Of a DNA stretch of 63,957 nt, positions 17,691 through 26,687 are shown piece after piece. Made by a program: the position numbers and the translations under genes. Location of the stretch: positions 1-63,957 of the forward strand of contig JAATFL010000019.1 of assembly GCA_015655215.1 (NCBI GenBank). The letters are read 5' to 3'. Within the stretch, counting starts at the first letter, position 1; every line of letters starts with the position of its first letter. The notes under the pieces were generated by a model. It was given only the letters and a program-made list of their open reading frames with translations. It was not told the DNA's origin and made no database searches. Origin of the DNA: Coriobacteriia bacterium. GTDB taxonomy: Bacteria > Actinomycetota > Coriobacteriia > Coriobacteriales > RUG033.

Positions 17691-18413
17691 ATGGCGCATC
17701 TGGCACATTATCGTGAGTCTCATCCGCTACCGTTCGTGATCACCCACTGGATCAACCTGGTTGGTTTCATCCTGCTCATCTTCACCGGGTTCTACATCCA
17801 CTACCCGTTCTTCCCCAACTTCATGAGCCAAGCGCGTGGGGTGCACATCTTCTTCGGCTTCGTGATCGTCATCAACTGCATCTTCCGCGTCGTCGCCGCC
17901 TTCTTCATCAAGTCGGCGCCGGCGGAGGGCACGCGCACGGTCGAGACGGATATCCACAGCTGGCTGCCCCAGAAGGGCAACCGCCATCAACTCGGTGCAT
18001 GGATCAAGTACTACCTGTTCATCAAGAAGACCCACCCGCTGGGTGCCAAGTTCGGCGTTCCCCAGAAGATATCGTACGGTCTCATCCCGTTTTTGATCCT
18101 CTTCATGGGCTACACGGGACTGTGCCTGTGGGCACCTGCCCAGCAGGTTGGCTTCTTCAGCGCCGGCATCACCCTTCTGGGCGGTCTCGCCGGGGTTCGC
18201 GTGTGGCACTACGTCTTCATGTGGGTGTTCATCATCTTCATCTTCATCCATGTGTATCTTGCCAACATCGAGGGTCTGAGCCCCACCTTCATGATGTTCC
18301 TCTGGAAAGAGCACCCCGGTCTTACCTACGATCCCGAAACCGGTACGATCACCGGATACGACGACCTTGGTGGAAGCGCTCCGAAGACAGAGGCGGCTCC
18401 TGTGGCCAAGTAG
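17691..18413 (+). CDS. Hydrogenase b-type cytochrome subunit
   Basis: 240 residues with four or five membrane helices (about 16-37, 48-71, 128-148, 160-200). Histidines suited to heme b ligation occur in FVITHWINLVGF, GVHIFFGF, RVWHYVFMWVF and IFIHVYLAN. This is the Ni/Fe-hydrogenase cytochrome b family (HyaC/HydC). It accepts electrons from the small subunit and reduces menaquinone. It starts four bases after the large subunit stop. The C-terminal 40 residues are cytoplasmic and polar. Confidence 0.93.
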   Translation: MAHLAHYRESHPLPFVITHWINLVGFILLIFTGFYIHYPFFPNFMSQARGVHIFFGFVIVINCIFRVVAAFFIKSAPAEGTRTVETDIHSWLPQKGNRHQLGAWIKYYLFIKKTHPLGAKFGVPQKISYGLIPFLILFMGYTGLCLWAPAQQVGFFSAGITLLGGLAGVRVWHYVFMWVFIIFIFIHVYLANIEGLSPTFMMFLWKEHPGLTYDPETGTITGYDDLGGSAPKTEAAPVAK

Positions 18414-18457
18414 CAAGCGCATCCGTCGCCTTGCGACACAGCAGGTAGGCACTACGT

Positions 18458-18489
18458 CATCGGCCGGGGGATCATCCCTCCGGCCGATG
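18458..18489 (+). promoter_or_regulatory. Intra-operon hairpin between cytochrome b and protease genes
   Basis: CATCGGCCGG at 18458-18467 pairs with CCGGCCGATG at 18480-18489; three inner pairs including one G-U extend the stem to 13, with loop ATCATC. There is no U-tract. Placed between structural genes and the maturation protease, it may attenuate transcription or stabilise the upstream mRNA, giving more subunits than protease. Confidence 0.5.
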
Positions 18490-18519
18490 ACCTTCTCGAT
18501 GGGACCTAGAAGGAGCACC

Positions 18520-19077
18520 GTGTCCAAACCGTCTTGCGAGCGTATCGCCCTCATGTGCATCGGCAATCTGCTGATGGCCGACGAGGGCGTGGGATGCCAC
18601 ATCGCCCGGTGCCTGCCCCTCACCTTCGACTTCCCCGAAAACGTGGAGGTGCTGGATTCGGGTACGATGGGCCTGAGCCTTCTGAGCGATGTCATGCGCT
18701 TCGACTACATCGTCGTCATCGATGCCGTCGACGGCACGGGCACCGAGCCCGGCACCGTCCTCACGTTCACTCCGAAGCAGGTTGCCCCGCATACCGTGCA
18801 GCACTCGCTGCACGACGTCCGCTTCGTCAACGTGCTCGATGCCGCCCGCCTGCTGGGATACGAGCCGGTGGGTGTCTGCGTGGGTATCCAGACCCTCGAC
18901 ATGGAACCCGTCGATTTCTGCATGGAGCTCACGCCGCCGGTCGAGGCGGCCGTCCCGCTTGCGATGGAAACGGCCATCTCGCTGTTGGTCGCCCACGGCT
19001 TGACGGGCATCACCCGCGTGGATGGCCACCCGCTCATCCCCGAGGACCGGGTGGCGGGGCCGGAGACGGCCAGCTGA
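18520..19077 (+). CDS. Hydrogenase maturation endopeptidase (HyaD/HybD type)
   Basis: 185 residues from a GTG start five bases after AGAAGGAG. The start IALMCIGNLLMADEGVGCH is the canonical HybD-family motif (GxGNxLxxDEGxG), whose Glu/Asp contributes to nickel recognition. The IDAVDGTGTEPGT and LHDVRF segments supply the other metal-sensing Asp and His positions. It clips the C-terminal peptide of the large subunit after Ni insertion. The sequence reads CIGN rather than the usual GIGN, a conservative change. The last 20 residues are extra relative to E. coli HybD. Confidence 0.93.
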   Translation: MSKPSCERIALMCIGNLLMADEGVGCHIARCLPLTFDFPENVEVLDSGTMGLSLLSDVMRFDYIVVIDAVDGTGTEPGTVLTFTPKQVAPHTVQHSLHDVRFVNVLDAARLLGYEPVGVCVGIQTLDMEPVDFCMELTPPVEAAVPLAMETAISLLVAHGLTGITRVDGHPLIPEDRVAGPETAS

Positions 19078-19192
19078 CCGGACACCTCGGCAACGTGCAC
19101 CGGTCGAGAGAGACCACCATGACCGGTCCTCGCCACGGCCTCCCCATCGGCCGCGATCGATCCCACCACGACCTTGCCCAAGGAGCCGACCC

Positions 19193-19762
19193 ATGGACGA
19201 CCTGAATGTCGAGAGGACCCTGCCTGGCGAACCGACGGTATCGCCGCGGCAAAGGGTCGGTTTCTGCATCGCGTGCAACGCGATCGTCCCCATCGGTCCC
19301 GACGGGGGGTGCATCAACGGTCATGACCCCGGGTCGGTGCATGCGACGGGGGAGGCTCCCGTCGATGCGGAGTTCCCCGTCATGCCGCGCATCAACTGGG
19401 GGGCGTTCCTCATGCCGCCCATCTGGGGGCCGGCGCACCATATCTGGGCGAGCATCTTCTTCTATCCCATCTGGCTGCTCGCCGACACGTGTCTGCGCAC
19501 TGCGGCCGGCATGGGTGGTTGGCGTGGCGGTCTGCTCGCCACCGCCGTGCTCATCGTCATGGGGGGCGTCGAGGTCTGGTTCGCCATGACCGCATCGGGT
19601 CCTGCCTACGCGCGCATGGCTGGACGCTATTCGTTGGAACGCTACCTCAGGCGCGAGAGGACGTGGGCATGGGCGATGCTGCCCATCGCCCTCGCCTTCA
19701 TCGCCCTCGCCACCTACTACAACGTGGCGATCCTGCACGTGTTCGCCGGCTCGGGCGCGTAA
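19193..19762 (+). CDS. Zinc-ribbon-like membrane protein in the hydrogenase cluster
   Basis: 189 residues, no named family recognised. The N-terminus holds a ribbon-like CIACNAIVPIGPDGGCINGHD (C-x2-C-x11-C-x2-G-H), which could bind zinc. A motif NWGAFLMPPIWGPAHHIWAS follows, then three hydrophobic segments (about 78-97, 106-127, 160-183). It starts 115 bases after the protease, with AAGGAG upstream, and is the last gene of the run before the convergent nth. Its position suggests a link with the hydrogenase or with membrane quality control, but that is inference only. The gap to nth is eight bases. Confidence 0.7.
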   Translation: MDDLNVERTLPGEPTVSPRQRVGFCIACNAIVPIGPDGGCINGHDPGSVHATGEAPVDAEFPVMPRINWGAFLMPPIWGPAHHIWASIFFYPIWLLADTCLRTAAGMGGWRGGLLATAVLIVMGGVEVWFAMTASGPAYARMAGRYSLERYLRRERTWAWAMLPIALAFIALATYYNVAILHVFAGSGA

Positions 19763-19770
19763 GCCTCCGG

Positions 19771-20457
19771 TCAGCTCCTTCTCTGCGTGCGAGCTTGGAC
19801 GTTCACGTCTCGTCCGGCGCTTGGGCAGAGGTCCGAGAGCGGACAGCCCGTGCAATGCGGGCTACGCGCCGTGCACACCTCGCGTCCAAACAGCACGAAC
19901 TGCCGATTCACCGCTCCCCAGTTCTCACGGGGGAGCAGGGCGAGAAGCTCGCGCTCCGTCTGTGCGGGGGTCGCGGCACTGGCTAGGTGAAGCCGGTGGG
20001 TGATGCGGAAGACGTGCGTGTCCACCGCGATGCCCTCGACGATCCCGAACCCTTCGGTGAGCACCACGTTCGCGGTCTTGCGACCTACGCCGGGTAGCGT
20101 TTGCAACTCCTCCATCGTGGAGGGCACCTCCCCACCGTACTCGTCCACGATCACGCGTGCGCAACCCACGCAGTTGCGTGCCTTGGTGTGGTAGAACCCG
20201 ATGGTGCGGATGACCTCCTCCACCTCTCCGACCTCGGCGTTGGCGAGGTCGAGCGGCGTCGGCCAGCGCGAGAAGAGCCGAGGCGTCACCTTGTTCACGG
20301 CCACGTCGGTGGTCTGCGCCGAGAGCAGCACCGCGATGGTGAGCTCGAAAGGTGACGTATAGGTGAGCGCGCAGGCGGCCCGCGGATATGCATCATCCAT
20401 GCGCGCGCATATCTCCAACGCCCGTTCGAGCCTTGCCTGCTTCGATTCCCGTGACAT
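19771..20457 (-). CDS. nth: Endonuclease III
   Basis: 228 residues. The helix-hairpin-helix LPGVGRKTANVV contains catalytic Lys127, and Asp146 lies in IAVDTHVFRI. The [4Fe-4S] motif is complete: C195-x6-C202-x2-C205-x5-C211 (CTARSPHCTGCPLSDLC). It is a bifunctional glycosylase/AP lyase that removes oxidised pyrimidines. The start has GAAGGG upstream. It is divergent from mfd (132-base spacer). The clusterless MutY-like gene at 7.5 kb is a useful contrast to this standard member of the same superfamily. Confidence 0.97.
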   Translation of the reverse strand: MSRESKQARLERALEICARMDDAYPRAACALTYTSPFELTIAVLLSAQTTDVAVNKVTPRLFSRWPTPLDLANAEVGEVEEVIRTIGFYHTKARNCVGCARVIVDEYGGEVPSTMEELQTLPGVGRKTANVVLTEGFGIVEGIAVDTHVFRITHRLHLASAATPAQTERELLALLPRENWGAVNRQFVLFGREVCTARSPHCTGCPLSDLCPSAGRDVNVQARTQRRS

Positions 20458-20589
20458 CGGTATCCCTTCGACGCGATACGGCACCGGCGTGCGCTGCTTC
20501 GTCTTCGCGTGCATGCTACCATGCAATCGCACCCACGTACGCAACCCGTACGCGGGCTTTCGGTGTCGTGTCAGACCCTTGGAGGATTT

Positions 20590-23500
20590 GTGCTCATCTC
20601 CCAGATATACCGCCAGCTCGAGAAGAGTCGCACGTTGCAGCCTCTTCTCGCCAAGCTCGATGCGGGCGATGACGCCGGCCTTGCGGTCCCCCAGTCGGCA
20701 CGTCCGCTCATCGTCGCCTCGTTCTTTGCGCGCCACCCGCGCCCGACGGTGGTCATCGTCTCGGGCGAGGACGCCGCCGAACGGTTCTCGCACGCCCTCG
20801 GGGCGTATCTCGGGCGTGCGTACGTGCACCGCATCCCCCTGCGCCATGACCTGCCCTGGTCCGCGAGAGCCCCTGACCCGGCCATCGTGGGCGCCCGCAT
20901 GCGCGCCTTGCACGCGCTGAGCACGGGGCAGCCGGCGCTCACCGTCGTCTCGGCCCGTGCGCTCCTGCGCACCGTGCCCCCCCGCGGAGTCGACATCAGC
21001 TCGCCGATCGAGGTGTCCCGTGGGCGGCCGCTTCCCGGCGGCCTCGCCTACGAGGATATCGGTGGTGAGCTTCTGCGCCGAGGGTACGTGCGCCTCGAGG
21101 GCATGGATGGTCCCGGGACGTTCTCGCTCAAGGGCGATACCGTCGACGTCTTCCCTGCGGACAGCTCGTTTCCCGTGCGTCTGGAATGCTTCGGGGACGA
21201 TGTCGATGCCCTCAGGCGCATCGTGCCGGCAACCGGTCAGACCATCGGCGATCTCGACGAGATGGCCATCTACCCTTGTCGGGAGGTGCCACTCACCCCC
21301 GCGGCCGTGAGGCGGGCGTCGCATCTGCTCGAGCCCCTCTCGCGCAACGACTCGGACGTATCGCGGCATATCGAGCTTTTGGGCGGGATGGTGCCCTTCG
21401 CCGGCATGGAGCGCTACCTGCCCTACCTCTACGACGGGGTGGGCTCTCCGCTCGAGCACATCTCGGACGACACGCTCGTCGTGGCCGTCGAGCCGCGCAC
21501 GCTCTTCGACGATGCGACGCGCTACTACGATGAGGTGCACGATGGCGCGGCGGAGCACCGTTTCCGCCTCGACGGCCTCGTGCTCGAACCGGCCGCTTTG
21601 GACTTTGGCGTCCAGCAGCGCCTTACGCTGCTGTCGATCTTGCGCGTGGGCAGCACCGTCGATGCGAAACTCGATGTGCGTCGACCCGAGGTGAGTGGCT
21701 CCGAGGAGCGCCTCATCGCGACGATGCGCTCGCTCACGCTCGCCAAGTTCACCACGATCCTATCGCTGCCGGAGCGTCGATCCCGAGAGGCGCTCGAACT
21801 CACGCTCGTCGAGAACGCCCTGCCCATCCGCGAGCAACTCGAGGGCGCTGGCGGCGTGGCGACGGGTGCGTCTGCCCCTGGCGATCCGACCGCCTCTCTC
21901 TCCGCCCCGGCCGCTTTGCTCGAACGCGGCATCGTCAACATCGTGGACGTGGACATACCCGCCGGGCTCATCATCCCCGATGCCAAGCTGGGCATCGTCT
22001 CGATCGCCGACGTGAGCCCGCGCTCGGCACGTCACCACGCACGGCGCGCCATCGATCCCACCAAGCTCACCTTTCCCTACAAACCGGGCGACTACGTGGT
22101 GCACGCCACGCATGGCATCGCGCTCTTCAGGCGAATGGCGCGTCAAGAGGTCGCGGGCATCGACCGCGACTATCTGCAACTCGAATACGCCGAGGGCGAC
22201 AAGCTCTTCGTGCCGGTGGAGCAGATCGATCGCGTCACGCGCTACGTGGGTCCCAGCGGGGACGCCCCGCGCCTCACGCGTCTCAACACGAGTGACTGGA
22301 CGCGGGCGGTCGGCAAGGCCCGCAAGGCGGCCAAGCACCTTGCCTTCGACCTCGTCGACCTCTACGCGCGGCGCGCCACGGTCTCCGGCTTCTCCTACAG
22401 TGCCGACACCCCCTGGCAGCTCGAGATGGAGGAGGACTTCCCCTATGAGGAGACGCCCGACCAGCTCACCGCCATCGCCGACGTCAAGGCGGACATGGAG
22501 TCCGACAAGCCCATGGATCGCCTCGTGAGCGGCGATGTGGGGTTCGGCAAGACGGAGGTTGCGCTGCGGGCCGCCTTCAAGGCGGTGCAGGACCACCGGC
22601 AGGTCATGGTGCTCTGCCCCACCACCATCCTGGCCCAGCAGCATTTCACCACGTTCTGCGAGCGGATGGAGCCCTATGGCGTGAACGTCGAGGTGCTTTC
22701 GCGCTTTCGCACGCCCGCCCAGCAGGAGCGTGCCCTCGTGGGCTTCACGGCAGGTACGGTCGATATCCTCGTGGGCACCCACCGTCTTCTCTCGCGTGAC
22801 GTGAACCCCCGGGATCTTGGACTCGTCGTCATCGACGAGGAGCAGCGCTTCGGCGTGCAGCACAAGGAGCAGCTCAAGACGCTCCGTGAACAGGTCGACG
22901 TGCTGAGCCTTTCGGCTACGCCCATACCGCGTACGCTGCGGATGGCGCTCTCCGGCGTGCGTGACATGTCTATGATCGGTACACCCCCTGGCAGGCGCAT
23001 ACCCGTGAAGGTGCAGGTCGGAGAGTGGGATCCCGATGTGGTCTCCGCGGCCATCCGCTACGAGATCGCGCGCGGTGGCCAGGTGTACTACGTCTCCAAT
23101 CGGGTCAAATCCATCGATGACGCCGTGTCGCGCGTGCTCGAGGCGGCACCGGAGGCGCGCGTCGGCGTGGCGCATGGCCAGATGGACTCGCATGCCATCG
23201 AGATGGTGATGGAGGCGTTCGCCGCGGGGGAGACCGACGTGCTCGTGGCCACCACCATCATCGAGAGCGGTCTGGACAATCCTCATACCAACACGTTGAT
23301 CATCGAGGACGCCCAGCGACTGGGCCTGGCTCAGCTCTATCAGCTCAAGGGGCGTGTGGGACGCTCGCGCACGCAGGCGTTCGCCTACTTCATGTTTCCC
23401 TCCAAGGTCCAGCTCACCGAGCAGGCCGTCGACCGTCTCACCGCCATCGCCGAGCACCAGGAACTCGGCAGTGGCATGAAGATCGCGATGCGCGATCTCG

Positions 23501-24519
23501 AGATCCGCGGTGCGGGCTCGCTGTTCGGGGCGGAGCAGCACGGCAACCTCAGCGCCGTGGGTTTCGACCTGTTCGCGCAGATGCTGCAGGAGGCCGTCGC
23601 CGGTGCGCGTGGCGAGCACGTGAGCGTCTACGCGGACATCAAGGTCGACCTGCCGGTGCAGTACTTCCTGCCCGAGGAGTACGTCGAGGCTGCCGATGAA
23701 CGCGTGCTGTACTACCGGCGCATCGCCGGTGCGTCCTCCCTCGAGGCGCTCGACGCCGTAGCCGGTGACCTACGTTCCCGCTATGGGGAGCTGCCCACTC
23801 CCGCGGCCAACCTCCTCGACCGCTCGCGGGTCAAGGCGCTCGCCAACGAGCTGGGCATCACCTCGGTGTCACTCGTGGGCGGTAAGTTGGTGGTGCAGCC
23901 GATCGACCCGTTCGGGGGTATGGCCTCCGGGGTGGGCGCATCCGCCGGCGTTGCCGACCAGGCATTCAAGGGCGTGCTGCGACACGGGGGTTCCTACCTC
24001 CCCTCGCGCAGACGCCTCCAACAGCCGGTCGGCCACGGCGAGCCGGTGCTCGCCGTGGCCCTGGACCTGCTCGGGCGGCTCGTCGCGGCGCGTTCCTCGG
24101 TCCTGGAGCCCGACCGCGAGGCCATCGCGGACGCACCCCGTGCCGCTGCGGGAGAATCCGTGGGTCGAGGCGTGCAGGGCCCGGCGGACGAGGGGCGTGC
24201 CGGCGAACCTGCACCTCGCTCCCGCGGGTTCAAGGGAACGGGTACCGACACGACCCGGAACCACGTGGTGCGCCAGCGTACGGGCCGAGGTGCCGAACGA
24301 TTCCAGCGCATGCATCCTACGGCGGGGACAGGGAGGACCCAGGTGCCGCCAGCCGCAGACGGTATCGTGCGACGAGCCTCCGGGGACGAGGCGAGCACGT
24401 CGGATGTCCCCGCGTCGAACGGTCAACGTCCCGTGACCGGGGATTGGACGCGCCAGCCAGATCTCGGCACGAGAAACGTCATCAGACGCTCGGGCGGGCG
24501 ACGTCGTGGCTCTCGCTGA
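20590..24519 (+). CDS. mfd: Transcription-repair coupling factor Mfd
   Basis: 1309 residues from GTG 20590, just after GGAGGA. The UvrB-like N-terminal module contains the Y-x-R-x-x-x-V/L-x-x-P-type GTFSLKGDTVDVFP motif. The CarD-type RNA polymerase-interacting domain is at about 495-560 (KPGDYVVHATHGIALF). The superfamily 2 translocase has Walker A SGDVGFGKTEVA (about 645) and the DEEQ box VVIDEEQRFG (about 748). The TRCF C-terminal domain follows (ALDAVAGDLRSRYGELPTPA). Mfd removes stalled RNA polymerase and recruits UvrA. The final 170 residues after the TRCF domain are basic, Gly/Arg-rich and not part of the usual protein. No other start gives the family N-terminus ISQIYRQL. Confidence 0.96.
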   Translation: MLISQIYRQLEKSRTLQPLLAKLDAGDDAGLAVPQSARPLIVASFFARHPRPTVVIVSGEDAAERFSHALGAYLGRAYVHRIPLRHDLPWSARAPDPAIVGARMRALHALSTGQPALTVVSARALLRTVPPRGVDISSPIEVSRGRPLPGGLAYEDIGGELLRRGYVRLEGMDGPGTFSLKGDTVDVFPADSSFPVRLECFGDDVDALRRIVPATGQTIGDLDEMAIYPCREVPLTPAAVRRASHLLEPLSRNDSDVSRHIELLGGMVPFAGMERYLPYLYDGVGSPLEHISDDTLVVAVEPRTLFDDATRYYDEVHDGAAEHRFRLDGLVLEPAALDFGVQQRLTLLSILRVGSTVDAKLDVRRPEVSGSEERLIATMRSLTLAKFTTILSLPERRSREALELTLVENALPIREQLEGAGGVATGASAPGDPTASLSAPAALLERGIVNIVDVDIPAGLIIPDAKLGIVSIADVSPRSARHHARRAIDPTKLTFPYKPGDYVVHATHGIALFRRMARQEVAGIDRDYLQLEYAEGDKLFVPVEQIDRVTRYVGPSGDAPRLTRLNTSDWTRAVGKARKAAKHLAFDLVDLYARRATVSGFSYSADTPWQLEMEEDFPYEETPDQLTAIADVKADMESDKPMDRLVSGDVGFGKTEVALRAAFKAVQDHRQVMVLCPTTILAQQHFTTFCERMEPYGVNVEVLSRFRTPAQQERALVGFTAGTVDILVGTHRLLSRDVNPRDLGLVVIDEEQRFGVQHKEQLKTLREQVDVLSLSATPIPRTLRMALSGVRDMSMIGTPPGRRIPVKVQVGEWDPDVVSAAIRYEIARGGQVYYVSNRVKSIDDAVSRVLEAAPEARVGVAHGQMDSHAIEMVMEAFAAGETDVLVATTIIESGLDNPHTNTLIIEDAQRLGLAQLYQLKGRVGRSRTQAFAYFMFPSKVQLTEQAVDRLTAIAEHQELGSGMKIAMRDLEIRGAGSLFGAEQHGNLSAVGFDLFAQMLQEAVAGARGEHVSVYADIKVDLPVQYFLPEEYVEAADERVLYYRRIAGASSLEALDAVAGDLRSRYGELPTPAANLLDRSRVKALANELGITSVSLVGGKLVVQPIDPFGGMASGVGASAGVADQAFKGVLRHGGSYLPSRRRLQQPVGHGEPVLAVALDLLGRLVAARSSVLEPDREAIADAPRAAAGESVGRGVQGPADEGRAGEPAPRSRGFKGTGTDTTRNHVVRQRTGRGAERFQRMHPTAGTGRTQVPPAADGIVRRASGDEASTSDVPASNGQRPVTGDWTRQPDLGTRNVIRRSGGRRRGSR

Positions 24520-24588
24520 CCCGTTTGGTCGAGCGGTATCCGATGACCTCTGGAGGTCTCCGGCCCGGCCGCCGGGTCATGTCCACGC

Positions 24589-25140
24589 TCAGTACAGCAC
24601 CGTCCCCAGGTAGATGTCGCACGTCCCGTCGAGCGGATACGTCCCGGCTCCGACGTCATCGGATCTCGCGTCGCCGTCGCAGAACTCGAGGAGGAGGAGG
24701 GCAAGGCGTCGCGCCGTCTCGTCATCCGTCTCCTCCCAGGTGGGGGCGATGAGGAACGCGCGATGCCGGTACGCGCGGTTCATGGCTGCGATGAGACGGT
24801 ACTCGTGCAGGTGAAGATAGTGCTCGCGGTCGATGCCGATGCGCTCGTGCCAGCCCGGGAGGTCCCGCACGCCCCAGTCGGCGAGCAACTCGCGGATCTC
24901 GCCTTGGCCGTCAAGCGGGTAGGACGGCAGGTAGTAGCCCTGGGAGTTTCCGAATATCCGAAGGTAGGCAGGGCCGTCGCATACGACGATCCGCGACCCG
25001 AGCAACTCGATGACCAGCTTGAGGGTCCTGACGCCCGACGTGCGAGGCAACTCGGGATGGGCCACCTGGCGGGCGACGAGGTCATGGACGCGAAGCTCGA
25101 CGGCGAGATGCCGTTCCCGGCTTATCTTGGACATCGCCAC
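24589..25140 (-). CDS. Orphan 183-aa protein, last gene of the polyferredoxin unit
   Basis: I do not recognise this protein. It has no signal peptide, membrane segment or cysteine cluster. Notable segments are GSRIVVCDGPAYLRIFGNSQ, REHYLHLHEYRLIAAMNRAYRHR and the acidic C-terminus with TYPLDGTCDIYL. GTG 25140 sits nine bases after GGGAGGGA; ATG 25134 is an alternative. It begins 21 bases after the upstream ferredoxin gene on the same strand, so it is probably co-transcribed and may be a chaperone or partner of that protein. Codon use is like the neighbours, supporting a real gene. Confidence 0.7.
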   Translation of the reverse strand: MAMSKISRERHLAVELRVHDLVARQVAHPELPRTSGVRTLKLVIELLGSRIVVCDGPAYLRIFGNSQGYYLPSYPLDGQGEIRELLADWGVRDLPGWHERIGIDREHYLHLHEYRLIAAMNRAYRHRAFLIAPTWEETDDETARRLALLLLEFCDGDARSDDVGAGTYPLDGTCDIYLGTVLY

Positions 25141-25161
25141 GCGAACCGTCCCTCCCGGCGA

Positions 25162-26487
25162 TCACCTCTCGCCATCGGTCTTCTCCTCGGTGGCAGCGGG
25201 CTTCGCGACCGTCTTCGGCCCCTGTGGCCTCGCACCCTTCGAATGCGTCGGTGCCGTGGCGTGCGTCGAATGCCCGACGACCTCGGCGGCGGCCCCTGTG
25301 GCCTTGTCCGCCATCCGGTCGAGGTCGGGCATCTTGAGCTCCTTGGGTTGTGCTGAGATGCCCAGGAGCCTTCTCCCGCTGATGCGCACGCGTTCGATGG
25401 CATCGTGGGGGCATAGCTCGGTGCACAGCCCGCAATCCAGGCAGAGCCTCCGCTCCACGACGGCGTGGCCCTCCTCGATGCGCCGTGCCCCCATAGGGCA
25501 GGCCGTGACGCAGGCACGGCACGCCGTGCACGCCTTGGGATCGGTCCTTGTCACGATCACCTTCACCTTCGCCGCCTCGGCACGGTGCTGGTCAAGGGCC
25601 GAAAGCAGGATGGCGCGATTGGGGGAGACCTTCTGCATGATGGTGCTCGAATCGTCCTTGAGAAACGCGCCGAGCCTGCCCTCGAGACCATTCAGGGGGT
25701 CGCCGACGAGGACGTCGGTGACCTTGGTTATCCTGCGACCGATGGGGTTGGCCTTCAACGCCGTCGTCCCGAGCGACTTGGCGGTGTTCTTGACGAAGTC
25801 ACGTCGCTCGCTCGTGTGGTTGGGCCCGAGCTTGAGGGCCTTGCGGTGGCACTCGAACCCCATCGGCCGCCCACTCCATCGCTCCGCCTCCTCGATCGCC
25901 TTCTCGTAGATGGCCTCACCTGCGTGCCATGCGCACGATTCGCACGCATCGACCGGCAGGTACACCCCCACGTTCGGGTGGGAGGAGAGGATGGCGTACC
26001 ACACCTCCCTGCTCACGATACCGACGCAGGGGAGGACGGTGATGGCCGCGTCGGGCGTCGAGGTGCGCCGCACCTGCGAGCAGGTGACGTAGGCGACCTC
26101 GGTGGCGTCGGCGCGTTCGCTGAGCAGGTCGCACGTCTGACGGGGTCCATAGCGTGTCAGGGTGAGGGCGTCGGTCGGGCACGTGGTGGCGCAGAGCCCG
26201 CATCCCACGCAGACGTCGCCGTCGATGACCACATCCCCCTCGTCAAAGGCGATCGCGCCTACGGGGCAGACATCCTGGCACTCGCTGCAACTCGATTCGG
26301 TGATGCGATGCCGTGAGCATTGCTCGTAGGCGATCGTGGGCCTATCGGCGTAGCGCCTTGGATCCCAGGGCGACTTCACCTCCGTGCGCACGGTCCCGGT
26401 GAGGTCATCACCCATCCCCTTGAAGTCATCTTTGACGGCACCGAACTCCTTCGAGATGCCGATGAGGTCGTCGAGAATATCTCCCAT
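25162..26487 (-). CDS. Polyferredoxin with MvhD-like middle domain (paralogue 1)
   Basis: 441 residues. The first ferredoxin region is SSCSECQDVCPVGAI followed by CVGCGLCATTCPTDAL. The middle part has YVTCSQV, VLPCVGIVSREVWYAIL and VDACESCAWHAGEAIYEKA, whose Cys pattern and order resemble the MvhD/FlpD delta-subunit domain linked to flavin-based electron bifurcation. A second ferredoxin pair (CTACRACVTACPMGA, CLDCGLCTELCPHDAI) lies near the C-terminus, and a disordered Ala/Thr/Lys tail ends it. It should hold about four [4Fe-4S] clusters and act as a cytoplasmic electron hub. ATG 26487 is preceded by GAGGAG. Its paralogue lies directly upstream, so tandem duplication is likely. Confidence 0.85.
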   Translation of the reverse strand: MGDILDDLIGISKEFGAVKDDFKGMGDDLTGTVRTEVKSPWDPRRYADRPTIAYEQCSRHRITESSCSECQDVCPVGAIAFDEGDVVIDGDVCVGCGLCATTCPTDALTLTRYGPRQTCDLLSERADATEVAYVTCSQVRRTSTPDAAITVLPCVGIVSREVWYAILSSHPNVGVYLPVDACESCAWHAGEAIYEKAIEEAERWSGRPMGFECHRKALKLGPNHTSERRDFVKNTAKSLGTTALKANPIGRRITKVTDVLVGDPLNGLEGRLGAFLKDDSSTIMQKVSPNRAILLSALDQHRAEAAKVKVIVTRTDPKACTACRACVTACPMGARRIEEGHAVVERRLCLDCGLCTELCPHDAIERVRISGRRLLGISAQPKELKMPDLDRMADKATGAAAEVVGHSTHATAPTHSKGARPQGPKTVAKPAATEEKTDGER

Positions 26488-26687
26488 ATGTGGACTCCTC
26501 ACGATTCGTGTCCTGCGTTACGGGCTGTCGGGCGTTCCTGACGTCGAGATGCGCCGTGCCGTGTCGAACGAGGCGAACCGTGACAGGCTGTCGGGGTCAG
26601 GCGGTGGGTGCGCCGTCGTGATGCCCGCCCCCGATTGTCCCCGTTCATCCCGTTCGCCCCGAGACGGTCCTCCAGGCAGTGCCCGGC

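Noticed and set aside
21760-23619. 619-codon open frame antisense to mfd
   Set aside because: It mirrors the conserved mfd helicase region, has no ribosome site and a His/Arg-rich composition typical of antisense frames.
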